A program made the position numbers and the translations under genes. From assembly GCF_000025985.1 (NCBI RefSeq), contig NC_003228.3, positions 558,001-622,000 on the forward strand: DNA of 64,000 nt, given 5' to 3'. Source of the DNA: Bacteroides fragilis NCTC 9343 (GTDB lineage: Bacteria; Bacteroidota; Bacteroidia; Bacteroidales; Bacteroidaceae). The notes under the pieces are model-generated. The model ran no database searches. It was not told the origin of the DNA and saw nothing but the letters and a program-made list of their open reading frames with translations. Below are positions 8,393 through 17,098 of the stretch, piece by piece; position 1 is the stretch's first letter; every line of letters begins with the position of its first letter.

Positions 8393-8427
8393 ATACTGCC
8401 CATCTGCACGTAGCAGACAGGCAGTAT
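8393..8427. terminator. Bidirectional terminator between channel and mdh
   Basis: An inverted repeat atactgcc/ggcagtat (8393-8400 with 8420-8427) has an inner stem tctgc/gcaga (8403-8407 with 8413-8417). It lies between the convergent channel and mdh genes, with an A run (8388-8393) that is a T run for mdh transcripts. Confidence 0.65.
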
Positions 8428-8456
8428 CCCAACTAATTAAACTTTGTATGATGTCA

Positions 8457-9458
8457 TCAGTTAATATGCTTGTTCAGTTCATGCCATTTATTGATTTCCG
8501 GAAGGATACCCATAGCGATCACTTCATCACGTAACTTGCATAAGTGAGCGTAGCTCTCTTCCATTTCTTTTTGCTCTTCGGGAGTTCCCTGTATTTCCTT
8601 ATAGCTCACACCTTCTTTCGTGATAGAAGTCTCCATTGCCATCAGGATATGATCGAACTTTTTGTCGGATACGTACGTTCCTGCCGGCCAGCGGAAAGGT
8701 TGTCCGCCCATGGCTGCTGCAATCATTTCGATAGACAGATAGGCCGGACTTTGGAATGAAGAGCGCCCGCGCAGGTCGATGATATGCTTTCCACCTTGGA
8801 TGACGCGTATTTTCAGGTCTTCCCAATCCTGCATAGGCATACGTGGAGTATCTATAATTTTAGTAAGCGCTTCACCTTGTACTTTGGTGGTAGAAGCGAA
8901 TACGGCCATCTGTTCTCCGTGTCCGCCATACGTACGGCAATTTACTATTTCAGATGCGGGAATATGAAGGTATTTCACTAGTTCGTTTTGCAGACGTGTA
9001 CTGTCCAAAGCTGCTAATGTTGATACTTGTGACGGTTTCAGTCCGGCATAGAGTAAGACAATCAATCCGGTGATATCGGCAGGATTGAATACGACAACCA
9101 CATGTTTTACGTCCGGGCAATATTGGCGGATATCTTTACCAAACTGGGCGGCGATTTCTGCATTACCTTTCAGTAAATCTTCACGGGTCATGCCTGCTTT
9201 ACGGGCAGCACCACCGGAGGACACAATGTATTTGGCTCCCGACAAAGCTTCTTTGATGTCTGAAGTGTAGGTCAGGTTTACCCCCTCGAACGCACAGTGA
9301 TACAACTCTTCAGCCACGCCTTCCAAAGCGGGTGCATAGGGGTCGTACAGGCAGATGTTCGGAGTCAGTTTCATCATTAAGGCAGTCTGTGCCATGTTAG
9401 AGCCAATCATTCCGGCAGCTCCTACAATCGTAAGTTTTTCGTTGGTTAAGAATTCCAT
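8457..9458 (-). CDS. mdh: Malate dehydrogenase
   Basis: A 333-residue protein beginning MEFLTNEKLTIVGAAGMIGS, with the NAD-binding GAAGMIGSN loop. The substrate region TLAALDSTRLQNELVKYL matches the conserved DxxR block of LDH/MDH enzymes, and RTYGGHGEQM holds the catalytic histidine. It interconverts malate and oxaloacetate with NAD(H). In Bacteroides this feeds the reductive branch to fumarate and succinate. The gene is monocistronic, preceded by its own -7 box (9510-9517) and followed by a strong hairpin. Confidence 0.93.
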   Translation of the reverse strand: MEFLTNEKLTIVGAAGMIGSNMAQTALMMKLTPNICLYDPYAPALEGVAEELYHCAFEGVNLTYTSDIKEALSGAKYIVSSGGAARKAGMTREDLLKGNAEIAAQFGKDIRQYCPDVKHVVVVFNPADITGLIVLLYAGLKPSQVSTLAALDSTRLQNELVKYLHIPASEIVNCRTYGGHGEQMAVFASTTKVQGEALTKIIDTPRMPMQDWEDLKIRVIQGGKHIIDLRGRSSFQSPAYLSIEMIAAAMGGQPFRWPAGTYVSDKKFDHILMAMETSITKEGVSYKEIQGTPEEQKEMEESYAHLCKLRDEVIAMGILPEINKWHELNKHIN

Positions 9459-9509
9459 AATTTATATCTTTTTTAATTCGACAATTGCTTTGTTTTTTTG
9501 TTTCCGATG

Positions 9510-9517
9510 CAAAGATA
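9510..9517 (-). promoter_or_regulatory. mdh promoter -7 box
   Basis: The minus strand reads TATCTTTG, a full match to the Bacteroides TAnnTTTG box, about 52 bases before the mdh ATG. No clear -33 TTTG was found at the normal distance. Confidence 0.55.
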
Positions 9518-9650
9518 ACTTGTTTATGTGCAGGTTGTTTATCGAAAAAAGTTTTGCGCTATAATGAAAAGTTATCATTTGCCAATGATAACAAGCAGAT
9601 GCGGCAATATGTTTTTCGGCGGCTAATCATTCTTACGTCTGTTTTTTATT

Positions 9651-9658
9651 TATCTTTG
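9651..9658 (+). promoter_or_regulatory. Promoter -7 box of the CvfB-like gene
   Basis: TATCTTTG, a full match to TAnnTTTG, ends 11 bases before the ATG at 9670. The 5' leader must therefore be very short. Confidence 0.5.
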
Positions 9659-9669
9659 CAGTAAACAGA

Positions 9670-10518
9670 ATGAAGATTATGAGCATTGAATTAGGAAAAT
9701 TCAACCAGCTTGAGGTAGTCAAGCAGGTCGATTTCGGTATGTATCTGGATGGGGGAGAAGAGGGAGAAATCCTGTTGCCCACCCGCTATGTACCCGAAGA
9801 TTGTAAGTTGGGAGACTGGTTGAACGTCTTCCTTTATCTGGATAATGAAGAACGGTTAATAGCTACTACATTGACACCTTTGGTACAAGTAGGGGAGTTT
9901 GCCTGCCTGGAAGTATCGTGGGTCAACCAGTTCGGAGCTTTTCTTAACTGGGGATTGATGAAGGATCTGTTTGTCCCTTTCAGCGAGCAGAAGATGAAGA
10001 TGCAGGTAGGGAATAAATACGTTATCCATGCCCATATTGATGATGAAAGTTTCCGGATCGTAGCTTCGGCCAAAGTAGACCGTTACTTATCTAAAGAGAA
10101 AGCTTCTTATCAGCCTGGTGAAGAAGTGAACATCCTTATCTGGCAGAAGACAGACCTCGGGTTTAAGGCTATTATTGAGAATATGTATAGCGGCTTGCTG
10201 TATGATAGTGAAATATTTCAGACTTTACATACCGGCGATGTACTGAAAGCATACGTCAAGCAGGTACGCGAAGATGGCAAGATAGATCTGATTCTCCAGA
10301 AGCCGGGCTTTGAAAAGATAGATGATTTTTCAAAGACACTTCATCGCTACATCACAGAGCATGGGGGATGGATTGGACTTACAGATAAGAGTCCTGCCGA
10401 GGAGATTTATGACACGTTCGGTGTTAGTAAGAAGACATTCAAGAAGGCCGTTGGCGATTTGTACAAGAAGCGTCTGATTCTTCTTCATGAAGACGGCATC
10501 GAGTTGGTACGTCCCTAA
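9670..10518 (+). CDS. CvfB/YitL-like S1 RNA-binding protein
   Basis: A 282-residue cytoplasmic protein with tandem S1-like OB folds. The first has VKQVDFGMYLDGGEEGEILLPTRYVP; the second (about 65-140) has WVNQFGAFLNWGLMKDLFVP; the third (about 140-210) has QKTDLGFKAIIENMYSGLLY. A C-terminal winged helix follows with FGVSKKTFKKAVGDLYKKRL, as in the CvfB family. In staphylococci and pneumococci CvfB binds RNA and influences virulence and expression; the role in Bacteroides is unknown. The gene has its own promoter and is followed by a strong terminator, so it is monocistronic. Confidence 0.85.
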   Translation: MKIMSIELGKFNQLEVVKQVDFGMYLDGGEEGEILLPTRYVPEDCKLGDWLNVFLYLDNEERLIATTLTPLVQVGEFACLEVSWVNQFGAFLNWGLMKDLFVPFSEQKMKMQVGNKYVIHAHIDDESFRIVASAKVDRYLSKEKASYQPGEEVNILIWQKTDLGFKAIIENMYSGLLYDSEIFQTLHTGDVLKAYVKQVREDGKIDLILQKPGFEKIDDFSKTLHRYITEHGGWIGLTDKSPAEEIYDTFGVSKKTFKKAVGDLYKKRLILLHEDGIELVRP

Positions 10519-10560
10519 GTTGAATAGGGAAAACCCTACGTATGAATAGATAGAATCATT

Positions 10561-10590
10561 AGGGTGGGGAGTTTCCTCACCCTATTTTTG
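10561..10590 (+). terminator. Rho-independent terminator after the CvfB-like gene
   Basis: A 10-bp stem (10561-10570 with 10574-10583, one G-T pair) has a 3-base loop and is followed by ATTTTTG. Confidence 0.8.
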
Positions 10591-10620
10591 TGATATTAGA
10601 AACAATAAAAACTAAACGAC

Positions 10621-11274
10621 ATGCGAAAAGTAATCATAACTCTTTGTTTCTTGTTTGTTGCATTTGTTGCACAAGCCGGAAGAATCAGCGGAATAAATAT
10701 CCAAAGCTCAGGTGAAGCGATTCTTGTCTTTGTGGATGGCGAGCAAATCTGCACTCCGACGGAGACTTGTTTCATTGCTAATTATTCGGGCAGGCACCGG
10801 ATAGAAGTATATGCAGTACGTTATATACCACGTACCGGACAAAGTGTGAAAGGCGACTTGCTGTTTCAGGAATGGGTCTCAAATCCCGGTATGAATATCA
10901 GGAATATTCGGGTGGGCTATAATGATCGTCCTGATTTCTGTCCCGATCGTCCGGTGCGTCCCGGCTATGATGTAGTGATGAACCGTACAGAGTTCGACCG
11001 TTTTCTGAGAACTGTGAAAGACAAACATTTCGACTCAGACCGTAACAAGCTGATTGAAACTACACTTGTTTCGACAGGCTTCACTTCCGACCAATGTCTC
11101 CAATTAGTAAATCTGTTCAGTTTCGATAGTGAAAAGATAAAACTGATGCAGGCTATGTATCCACGGATTGTTGATAAACCCAATTTCTATCTGGTCATCG
11201 AAAGCCTGACTTTTCAGTCGGATAAAAACAAGATGAACGAATTTGTGAGAAAATACCATAATCAACGTAACTAA
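10621..11274 (+). CDS. Secreted DUF4476-type protein
   Basis: A 217-residue protein with a signal peptide (MRKVIITLCFLFVAFVAQA, cleavage after AQA). The N-terminal half is a beta-rich region with a cysteine pair (ICTPTETC). The C-terminal half from about residue 115 (MNRTEFDRFLRTVKDKHFDSDRNK) carries the alpha-helical repeat I recognise as DUF4476, a domain widespread in Bacteroidetes envelope proteins and without known function. A 14-base gap separates it from the next gene, which ends in the same domain, so this is a duplicated operon component. Confidence 0.75.
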   Translation: MRKVIITLCFLFVAFVAQAGRISGINIQSSGEAILVFVDGEQICTPTETCFIANYSGRHRIEVYAVRYIPRTGQSVKGDLLFQEWVSNPGMNIRNIRVGYNDRPDFCPDRPVRPGYDVVMNRTEFDRFLRTVKDKHFDSDRNKLIETTLVSTGFTSDQCLQLVNLFSFDSEKIKLMQAMYPRIVDKPNFYLVIESLTFQSDKNKMNEFVRKYHNQRN

Positions 11275-11288
11275 AACCTATAAGAATT

Positions 11289-11957
11289 ATGAAAAAAATA
11301 CATGTTTCGGCGATATTAATCTTGCTTGTTGTTATGAGTAGTTGTGCAGGCTTGATCATAAACTTCAAAAACAGTCAGCTAATGAGTATCCAGAAAGGAA
11401 TGACACAACAGGAAGTGAAGACGATTCTTGGAAAGCCCAATTACAGACGCTTTGATGGAGCAATGGAAGAGTGGGAATATCGCGGGTATCTTTCCAAAGC
11501 AGGGCATTCGGTGATTTGTGTTAACTTTATCGACAACCGTGTTGTTGGGTTGGATTCATTTAGAGACGGTGCACCGACTGCTCCTCCTGCCCCTTCCTTT
11601 TCTTTAGGCATAGGTGGTACAGTCACTGCTTCGGACATAGCTCCCGCTTGTGACTATAGAGCCATGAGAAACGATGAGTTTGCCCGCTTTTTAAATGATG
11701 TAAAGAGTAAAACTTTTGATTCGGACCGGACAGATTTCATTGAGAAAGCAACCCGCTCTACCGGATTTACATCAGAGCAATGCTGCAGATTGATAAAACT
11801 TTATAGCTTTGATGATGATCGGACTAAGGTACTGAAGATACTTTATCCGAGCGTAGTGGATAAAGATAATTTTTCCGCAGCAATAGACGGATTGGATTTT
11901 CTGTCGAATCAGGATACAGTGAAGAACTTTGTGAGGAACTATAATAGAATTAAATAG
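11289..11957 (+). CDS. Lipoprotein with BamE/SmpA-like domain and DUF4476-type C-terminus
   Basis: A 222-residue protein. The N-terminal signal ends in a lipobox-like VVMSSCAG, indicating a lipid-anchored envelope protein. Residues about 30-80 (MSIQKGMTQQEVKTILGKPN, then EEWEYRGYL) match the short SmpA/OmlA (BamE-like) fold. The C-terminal half (about 125-220) is a DUF4476-type domain clearly paralogous to that of the upstream gene: MRNDEFARFLNDVKSKTFDSD compares with MNRTEFDRFLRTVKDKHFDSD. It probably acts at the outer membrane, but no process can be assigned. It is co-transcribed with its neighbours. Confidence 0.75.
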   Translation: MKKIHVSAILILLVVMSSCAGLIINFKNSQLMSIQKGMTQQEVKTILGKPNYRRFDGAMEEWEYRGYLSKAGHSVICVNFIDNRVVGLDSFRDGAPTAPPAPSFSLGIGGTVTASDIAPACDYRAMRNDEFARFLNDVKSKTFDSDRTDFIEKATRSTGFTSEQCCRLIKLYSFDDDRTKVLKILYPSVVDKDNFSAAIDGLDFLSNQDTVKNFVRNYNRIK

Positions 11958-11966
11958 ACTTAAGAT

Positions 11967-12830
11967 ATGAAACGAATATTGATATTCTTTTTGGTCATAG
12001 GAATCACTGCTATAAGCAGTGTGAGTATGGCAGCCATGAGCAATAGCCGCATTCGCAAGGAGACTCGTTTCCTGACCGATAAGATGGCCTATGAACTGAA
12101 CCTGAGCACAGGGCAATATAATGATGTATACGAAATCAATTACGATTTTATTTACTCCATTCGTTATCTGATGGACGATGTGATAAGGGGAGAAGAGTGG
12201 GCACTCGATAAATATTATCGTACCCTGGACATTCGTAATGATGATTTGCGTTGGGTGCTGACTGCTTCACAGTATCGCCGTTTTATAGGGGTCGATTATT
12301 TTTATCGACCGGTTTATGCCAGTGGTGGCAGTTGGAGTTTCCGTATCTATATTCGGTATACAAACCATAATCATTTCTACTTTGGCAAACCGTACCACTA
12401 TAACAGCTATTGCGGTGGACACTATCGTACTCATTATCATAACAGCTATTATCGCGGACGCTATCGACATGATTTCTATTCGGGTTCGCACAGTATAAGA
12501 GATCATCGAAATTATAACACGCATCGCCGTTCCGATTTCGGATCGGTAACCATACGTTCCAATTCGGGACGGAGAGATGAGGTGAGAAGAGGAGTGTCCC
12601 AAAGAGAAAGCTCATCTTCACGGGATAACAACAGAGTGACTCCTGGGAATGCTACCCGTACCGGCAGAGAAACCAGAAGTACGGAAAATAACCGGAGGAC
12701 GAATACTGTCCGGAAGAGTGAAAACATATCTACTCCTCATAGAGTAACACCGGAGCGTACGGATAGCAAACGTAGCAATAGCCGTAGTACTTCATCCCGC
12801 TCTGCAGAGAGGGGGAACAGAGAAAGATAA
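11967..12830 (+). CDS. Secreted His/Tyr-rich protein with a basic Arg/Ser tail
   Basis: A 287-residue protein with a signal peptide (MKRILIFFLVIGITAISSVSMA). Residues about 25-110 form a helical region (TDKMAYELNLSTGQYNDVYEIN). Residues about 115-165 are extremely rich in His, Tyr and Asn (HYNSYCGGHYRTHYHNSYYRG). The last 100 residues are a disordered Arg/Ser/Asn tail. Nine bases separate it from the preceding lipoprotein gene. I do not recognise a characterised family. The composition could support metal or polyanion binding, but that is only a suggestion. Confidence 0.65.
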   Translation: MKRILIFFLVIGITAISSVSMAAMSNSRIRKETRFLTDKMAYELNLSTGQYNDVYEINYDFIYSIRYLMDDVIRGEEWALDKYYRTLDIRNDDLRWVLTASQYRRFIGVDYFYRPVYASGGSWSFRIYIRYTNHNHFYFGKPYHYNSYCGGHYRTHYHNSYYRGRYRHDFYSGSHSIRDHRNYNTHRRSDFGSVTIRSNSGRRDEVRRGVSQRESSSSRDNNRVTPGNATRTGRETRSTENNRRTNTVRKSENISTPHRVTPERTDSKRSNSRSTSSRSAERGNRER

Positions 12831-12949
12831 GTGCTATTTGCCTTTCCTTTCTGTTTCCGTATTATTTCTTTAAAATTTCAGGAGTTGAACCAGTCAGGAT
12901 AAGAGGTCAGAACATCTACCTCTTGTCTTGGCTTCGAGGCTTTGGCAAA

Positions 12950-14872
12950 CTATTGTATGCTGTCTCTTTGCAGATCTTTCTTTGCCTCGCCGGTTACATT
13001 AATTTCCGGGCGGATGCTGTCGGCTGCCACTTCACTGATGATTCCTTTTTTCACTAATCGTTCGGTTATTAAACGGTAATAGCCTTCCAGGCTCTCCTTC
13101 AGTTGCATATCATTGTTAAACGAATTCCGGAAATGCTTCGGCTTTGGAATAATGGAAGCCAGAAAAATAGATTCTTCGGCTGTCAGTTGAGACGGTCGCT
13201 TTTTAAAATAATAGGTTGCTGCTTCCTGCACCCCATAAACGAGCGGTCCCCATTCTACTATATTCAGATATACTTCGTACATTCGTTCTTTGGAGGTAAG
13301 GCGTTCTGTTTCTATCAGCCAGACAATCAGAGCTTCTTCCAGTTTACGGGCTATGTTTTTGTTTCGATTCAGAAATACGTTTTTCACCAACTGCATGGTG
13401 ATGGTACTCCCTCCGCGGGCAAAACGTTTCACTTTCAGATCTTGTATCAACGCTTCGCGCATGGCTTCAGGAAGGAATCCCCGGTGGAAGTAGAAAGCTC
13501 CGTCTTCACTTTGCATCACAGACATTTGCAACAACGGAGAGATGCTGTCCAATGGTGTGAAATGTTCCCAGGAAGGGCCGATTGGAAAAGTACGTACCGG
13601 TTGGCCGTTTTCGTAAGCCGTATAGATAAATTCTTCCGACATTTTACCAAGATCTGTGACCCCGTAGTTTACAATGCAGAAATTCCTTTCCTTCAGTTCC
13701 GATTCCAATTTCAGACTGTCCAACAGGGCAAAATTTGCATCTAGAAAAAAGTGATAGGCCAATTCGCCACTTGTCTTTATACCTTCCAGGTTACTGAATA
13801 ATCCTTTGGGAAGTGAACCGAACAATTGGTCTGCCGGAAACCAGGGTTTGTCTACGGCTGCTGTGAAATGCCATTGCTGTTTTTTCTTTTCGGCTTTCAG
13901 GTAAGGGTGAAACTGCATTTGATTGAACTGTACCACAGTAGTACTATCCAGTTCGGCGGATTCTTTGCCTACAAGAATCCGGTAAGATACTTGACCACGA
14001 TCCAAATTGACCGTTTCAGGAGAAAGAGCCTTGTGATATACTTCGAGTCCACTGACAGCCGCTTGCCCGGTCAACTGAACCTGTCCGCCATTCTTTTCCG
14101 ATTTTGTCAGGCTATAAGTCAGGGTATCCAGACGAATATCGGCATCGAAACGGCGTTTGAGGTAGGGTAGGATGATTTTGTTGTTCTGTTGTGCATAGAG
14201 TTCTGCTTTCAGGGTATGGCTGCTTCGGTTTACTTTTCCGCAGGTGGTCCAATGTTGGGTTGTCGAGTCTTCATGTACTTCGATATCCGAGCGAAAATGA
14301 TTTTGCCGGACCGTTAGTTTGGGAATATGGATGTTTACGAAGTTACGGTCTTTCCGTTCAGTAATGTCTATTTGACACAAGGTCCCGTTTTCCGGCAGGA
14401 AGCCATAGAAAAGATTCAGTATCCGGTTTATTCTGTGGGCATAGTCGGTCTGAACCTGTCCGGATGAAGTCTCTCGTTTTCTTTTCAAGAAGAGAAAATC
14501 ATAATTCGCCATGCTGTCTGCTTTTATAAATGAGGCCTTCAGTTGGTCGACGGTTACATTACGCACTTCAATTTTTCCCCGAATCAATTTCCAAAAGTTG
14601 AGGTGCATGTTCAAAGTATGCAGGGTGAGAAGGGTATCCCGGTTGCGGGGAACTATAGAGAGATTTTTCAGTTCGATTTCGTTTAATCCTTTCATTCGCA
14701 GGTCCTCATAGCAGATAGATAATCCGTATTTTTGTTCGGCATATAGTATTCGTTTGTCGGCCGTCCGGCAGAGAATTCCGTTACGCCTCAGATATAAACC
14801 TGCCAGTACGAGGATCAGGACACTTCCTGTAATGATGAGAGCAATGCTCCCTTTCGTGCGATATTTTCCCAT
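12950..14872 (-). CDS. Peptidoglycan glycosyltransferase (GT51) with long AsmA-like N-terminal region
   Basis: A 640-residue protein. One N-terminal membrane helix (about 9-28) is followed by some 400 residues of beta-rich AsmA-like sequence (GLNEIELKNLSIVPRNRDTLLTL and similar repeats). A GT51 domain covers about 455-610: the catalytic-glutamate motif SEDGAFYFHRGF, then RGGSTITMQLVKN, RKLEEALIVWLIE and YLNIVEWGPLVYGVQEAA. There is no transpeptidase domain, so it is a monofunctional polymerase of lipid II in the periplasm. The usual monofunctional enzyme is about 240 residues; here the catalytic domain is appended to a large membrane-proximal module. It is divergent from the MutS-like gene. 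Confidence 0.85.
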   Translation of the reverse strand: MGKYRTKGSIALIITGSVLILVLAGLYLRRNGILCRTADKRILYAEQKYGLSICYEDLRMKGLNEIELKNLSIVPRNRDTLLTLHTLNMHLNFWKLIRGKIEVRNVTVDQLKASFIKADSMANYDFLFLKRKRETSSGQVQTDYAHRINRILNLFYGFLPENGTLCQIDITERKDRNFVNIHIPKLTVRQNHFRSDIEVHEDSTTQHWTTCGKVNRSSHTLKAELYAQQNNKIILPYLKRRFDADIRLDTLTYSLTKSEKNGGQVQLTGQAAVSGLEVYHKALSPETVNLDRGQVSYRILVGKESAELDSTTVVQFNQMQFHPYLKAEKKKQQWHFTAAVDKPWFPADQLFGSLPKGLFSNLEGIKTSGELAYHFFLDANFALLDSLKLESELKERNFCIVNYGVTDLGKMSEEFIYTAYENGQPVRTFPIGPSWEHFTPLDSISPLLQMSVMQSEDGAFYFHRGFLPEAMREALIQDLKVKRFARGGSTITMQLVKNVFLNRNKNIARKLEEALIVWLIETERLTSKERMYEVYLNIVEWGPLVYGVQEAATYYFKKRPSQLTAEESIFLASIIPKPKHFRNSFNNDMQLKESLEGYYRLITERLVKKGIISEVAADSIRPEINVTGEAKKDLQRDSIQ

Positions 14873-14956
14873 TTCAATATGTAAACTATGGATTTATCGG
14901 CTGCAAAGTTATACAATTCCCGGAGGATGAATAGTGCTATTCCCGGAAAAATATTA

Positions 14957-14983
14957 TATCTTTGGGAAATCTATCATAGGAGG
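14957..14983 (+). promoter_or_regulatory. Promoter -7 box and ribosome binding site deciding the MutS-like start
   Basis: TATCTTTG at 14957-14964 matches TAnnTTTG and lies downstream of the longest possible start (GTG 14934). AGGAGG at 14978-14983 sits 4 bases before GTG 14988. Both argue for translation from 14988. Confidence 0.65.
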
Positions 14984-14987
14984 TACC

Positions 14988-16286
14988 GTGAAAAAGTTGC
15001 GAACAGATCGACAGACCCTCAATGACTTAGGAATTGTGGAAAGTACGTATGGCGAGAAAACTCTTTTCTCGCTCTTTGACATGACGGAAAGTGATGGAGG
15101 AAAGAGGTGTCTGGAAGAGTGGCTGGTTCACCCTTTGTCTGATTGGAAAGCATTGCACGAAAGGCAGGAAGCGATCCGCTATCCGGACTTTCCGGAGATA
15201 CGTATTTGTAGGGAAGAACTGGATTTCATTGAGTTTTATCTCAGCCAGGGAGATCGTCCGACGAGAGTGAGCTATTTGGAATCTGCCTTTTCATATATCT
15301 TCCGGCATTTCAGGGCTACTCCCGAGCGTTATGTCATCCGTAGGGGGACGAAGTTGCTTGAAAACGTTTTGTTGGAGCTGAAAACTTTTGCAGATCATGT
15401 GACGGAACTCTCTCCCCGGTTGATCCGTAACATTGCCGCCACTATTTCAGAGATCTATCAGGCTACAGAATTGGGAAAAATGGTTGATTCCTGCGGGCAG
15501 GAAGATAGCTTTTACCGGACCGACCGTTTGGATTACATTTTCCGTTATCGACGAAATCATACCATTGCAGCTCTTCTTTCTATTGTATATCAATTGGATG
15601 CCATTCGTACCATGCATCGGACAGCAGTGACGAAAGGTTGGTGCTTTCCTTCTTTTACTAATGATAGCAAGTTTATGCTGTGCAATTTCTATCATCCGCA
15701 AGTGAAAGATGCTGTAGCGAACGATTGGGAGATGGAGAATGGGAATATCTGTATCTTTACCGGGTCGAATATGGCGGGTAAATCCACGACTTTGAAGGCA
15801 ATAGCATCTGCTGTATGGTTGGCTCATGCCGGATTTCCGGTACCGGCTTCCTCGATGGTTTGCCCTATGTTCGATGGTATTTTTACTTCTATCAATCTGC
15901 CGGATTCTCTGAGAGATGGTCGCAGCCATTTCTATGCGGAAGTATTGAGAGTAAAAGAGGTGCTGGAACAGATTAACAAGGGGCATCACTGTTTTGTACT
16001 TTTCGATGAATTGTTTAGGGGAACCAATGCGCGGGATGCTTTTGAGGCATCGGTTGCCGTAGCAGAGGTGTTGAAAGCAAAGGCATATAGCCGTTTTTTG
16101 ATATCTACACATATCATAGAATTGGCCCGTAAATTGGATGGAGATGACGCCTGTTGTTTTTATTATTTAGAATCTGCGATAGTGGATGACGAGTTGATAT
16201 GTAACCATAAAGTGAAGCCGGGTATTTCAGAGTCAAGAGTTGGATATTGGATTGTGAAGAAAGAACTTGCCGGATTTGAGAAATAA
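14988..16286 (+). CDS. Stand-alone MutS-like ATPase (MutS domain V)
   Basis: A 432-residue protein starting at GTG 14988 (VKKLRTDRQTLNDLGIVE). It holds a MutS core/lever region (about 1-235) and the ABC-type ATPase domain. Walker A is FTGSNMAGKST near residues 257-267, followed by the SINLPDSLRDGRSHFYAEV signature. Walker B is CFVLFDELFRGTN near 340, and STHIIELA provides the switch histidine. The mismatch-binding domain I and connector domain of real MutS are absent, and so is an endonuclease domain of the MutS2 type. It therefore probably does not recognise mismatches in the classical way. Bacteroidetes carry several such MutS-related ATPases of unknown role. Confidence 0.85.
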   Translation: MKKLRTDRQTLNDLGIVESTYGEKTLFSLFDMTESDGGKRCLEEWLVHPLSDWKALHERQEAIRYPDFPEIRICREELDFIEFYLSQGDRPTRVSYLESAFSYIFRHFRATPERYVIRRGTKLLENVLLELKTFADHVTELSPRLIRNIAATISEIYQATELGKMVDSCGQEDSFYRTDRLDYIFRYRRNHTIAALLSIVYQLDAIRTMHRTAVTKGWCFPSFTNDSKFMLCNFYHPQVKDAVANDWEMENGNICIFTGSNMAGKSTTLKAIASAVWLAHAGFPVPASSMVCPMFDGIFTSINLPDSLRDGRSHFYAEVLRVKEVLEQINKGHHCFVLFDELFRGTNARDAFEASVAVAEVLKAKAYSRFLISTHIIELARKLDGDDACCFYYLESAIVDDELICNHKVKPGISESRVGYWIVKKELAGFEK

Positions 16287-16364
16287 TGTAACTGACTCTT
16301 ATAGGAAAAATTGTGAATAATAGATATAATTGTAGATTATTTTAATTTAAAAACAACGACAAGT

Positions 16365-16925
16365 ATGAGAATTAAATTATTATTTTTGATAAGCATTCTG
16401 TTCTGTACAGGTAGTTATGCACAAGAGACGGTTACCGAACCTGATTTTATAGGTGAGGTGTTAGTGTTAAATCCGGATAACAGCACGACTCCGCTGGAAA
16501 AAGCTACTGTTAAAATCAAAACAAAAGCCAATGCTTCGGTATATTTGGTAGGTATGGGTAAAGTGAAAACAAAGATAAATGTAGATGGTCCTAGCGCTCA
16601 GGTACGATTACATCAGGGAGATGATTTTAAGTTGATTGTGAGAGCTGTGGACAACAATACCGATCCAATGTCTATTATTAATATCTTTCAGTTCGAAACG
16701 GGTAAGAAGGTACGTAAGGCCGAGTTATCTTCTTTGAGTACATTTGGAGGAGCCTCTAGCAATAATCTGGAACTACTTCCGTATACAGCTAAAAAATATG
16801 GAGAAAGTTCTTATCTGATCACATTGAAAGAAAAGCCGGTGGGCGAATATGGGATAACGGTTCGTAATCCTAATTCTTTGGATGAAAAAAATATCATTGT
16901 GGCTTCATTTGGAATCGATCAATAA
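16365..16925 (+). CDS. Secreted protein of unknown function
   Basis: A 186-residue protein with a signal peptide (MRIKLLFLISILFCTGSYA). The mature part is beta-rich (FIGEVLVLNPDNSTTPLEKA, INVDGPSAQVRLHQG, KPVGEYGITVRNPN) and resembles an immunoglobulin-like or surface adhesin fold, but I cannot assign a family. A 78-base gap follows the MutS-like gene. The convergent GH36 gene lies beyond an inverted-repeat element. Confidence 0.6.
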   Translation: MRIKLLFLISILFCTGSYAQETVTEPDFIGEVLVLNPDNSTTPLEKATVKIKTKANASVYLVGMGKVKTKINVDGPSAQVRLHQGDDFKLIVRAVDNNTDPMSIINIFQFETGKKVRKAELSSLSTFGGASSNNLELLPYTAKKYGESSYLITLKEKPVGEYGITVRNPNSLDEKNIIVASFGIDQ

Positions 16926-16983
16926 TAAACACTTATAGCCGGATTGCTATTACTGCAAATGTAAATGTGTCAAAACTCGTATT

Positions 16984-17074
16984 CACCATAGATTACACCG
17001 ATTTACACAAAACGATTTTAAATCTACTGATAACCAATAATATTTATCTATGTAAATCTGTGTAATCTGTGGTG
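16984..17074. repeat. Intergenic inverted-repeat element, copy 1
   Basis: A 91-bp element with 24-bp terminal arms: 16984-17007 starts caccatagattacac, and 17051-17074 is its reverse complement with 22 of 24 matches. The core is A/T-rich. Related copies lie at 50801-50880 and 55324-55413. It sits between convergent genes and could form a long hairpin in RNA. Confidence 0.75.
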
Positions 17075-17098
17075 AGTTATGAAACAACCTCTTGTCGG

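Noticed and set aside
13103..13744. 213-codon plus-strand frame inside the GT51 gene
   Set aside because: Antisense shadow of a clear enzyme gene, with Phe/His-rich composition and no family features.
15447..16112. 221-codon minus-strand frame inside the MutS-like gene
   Set aside because: Antisense to a gene with conserved Walker motifs; no start signals and no recognisable domain.
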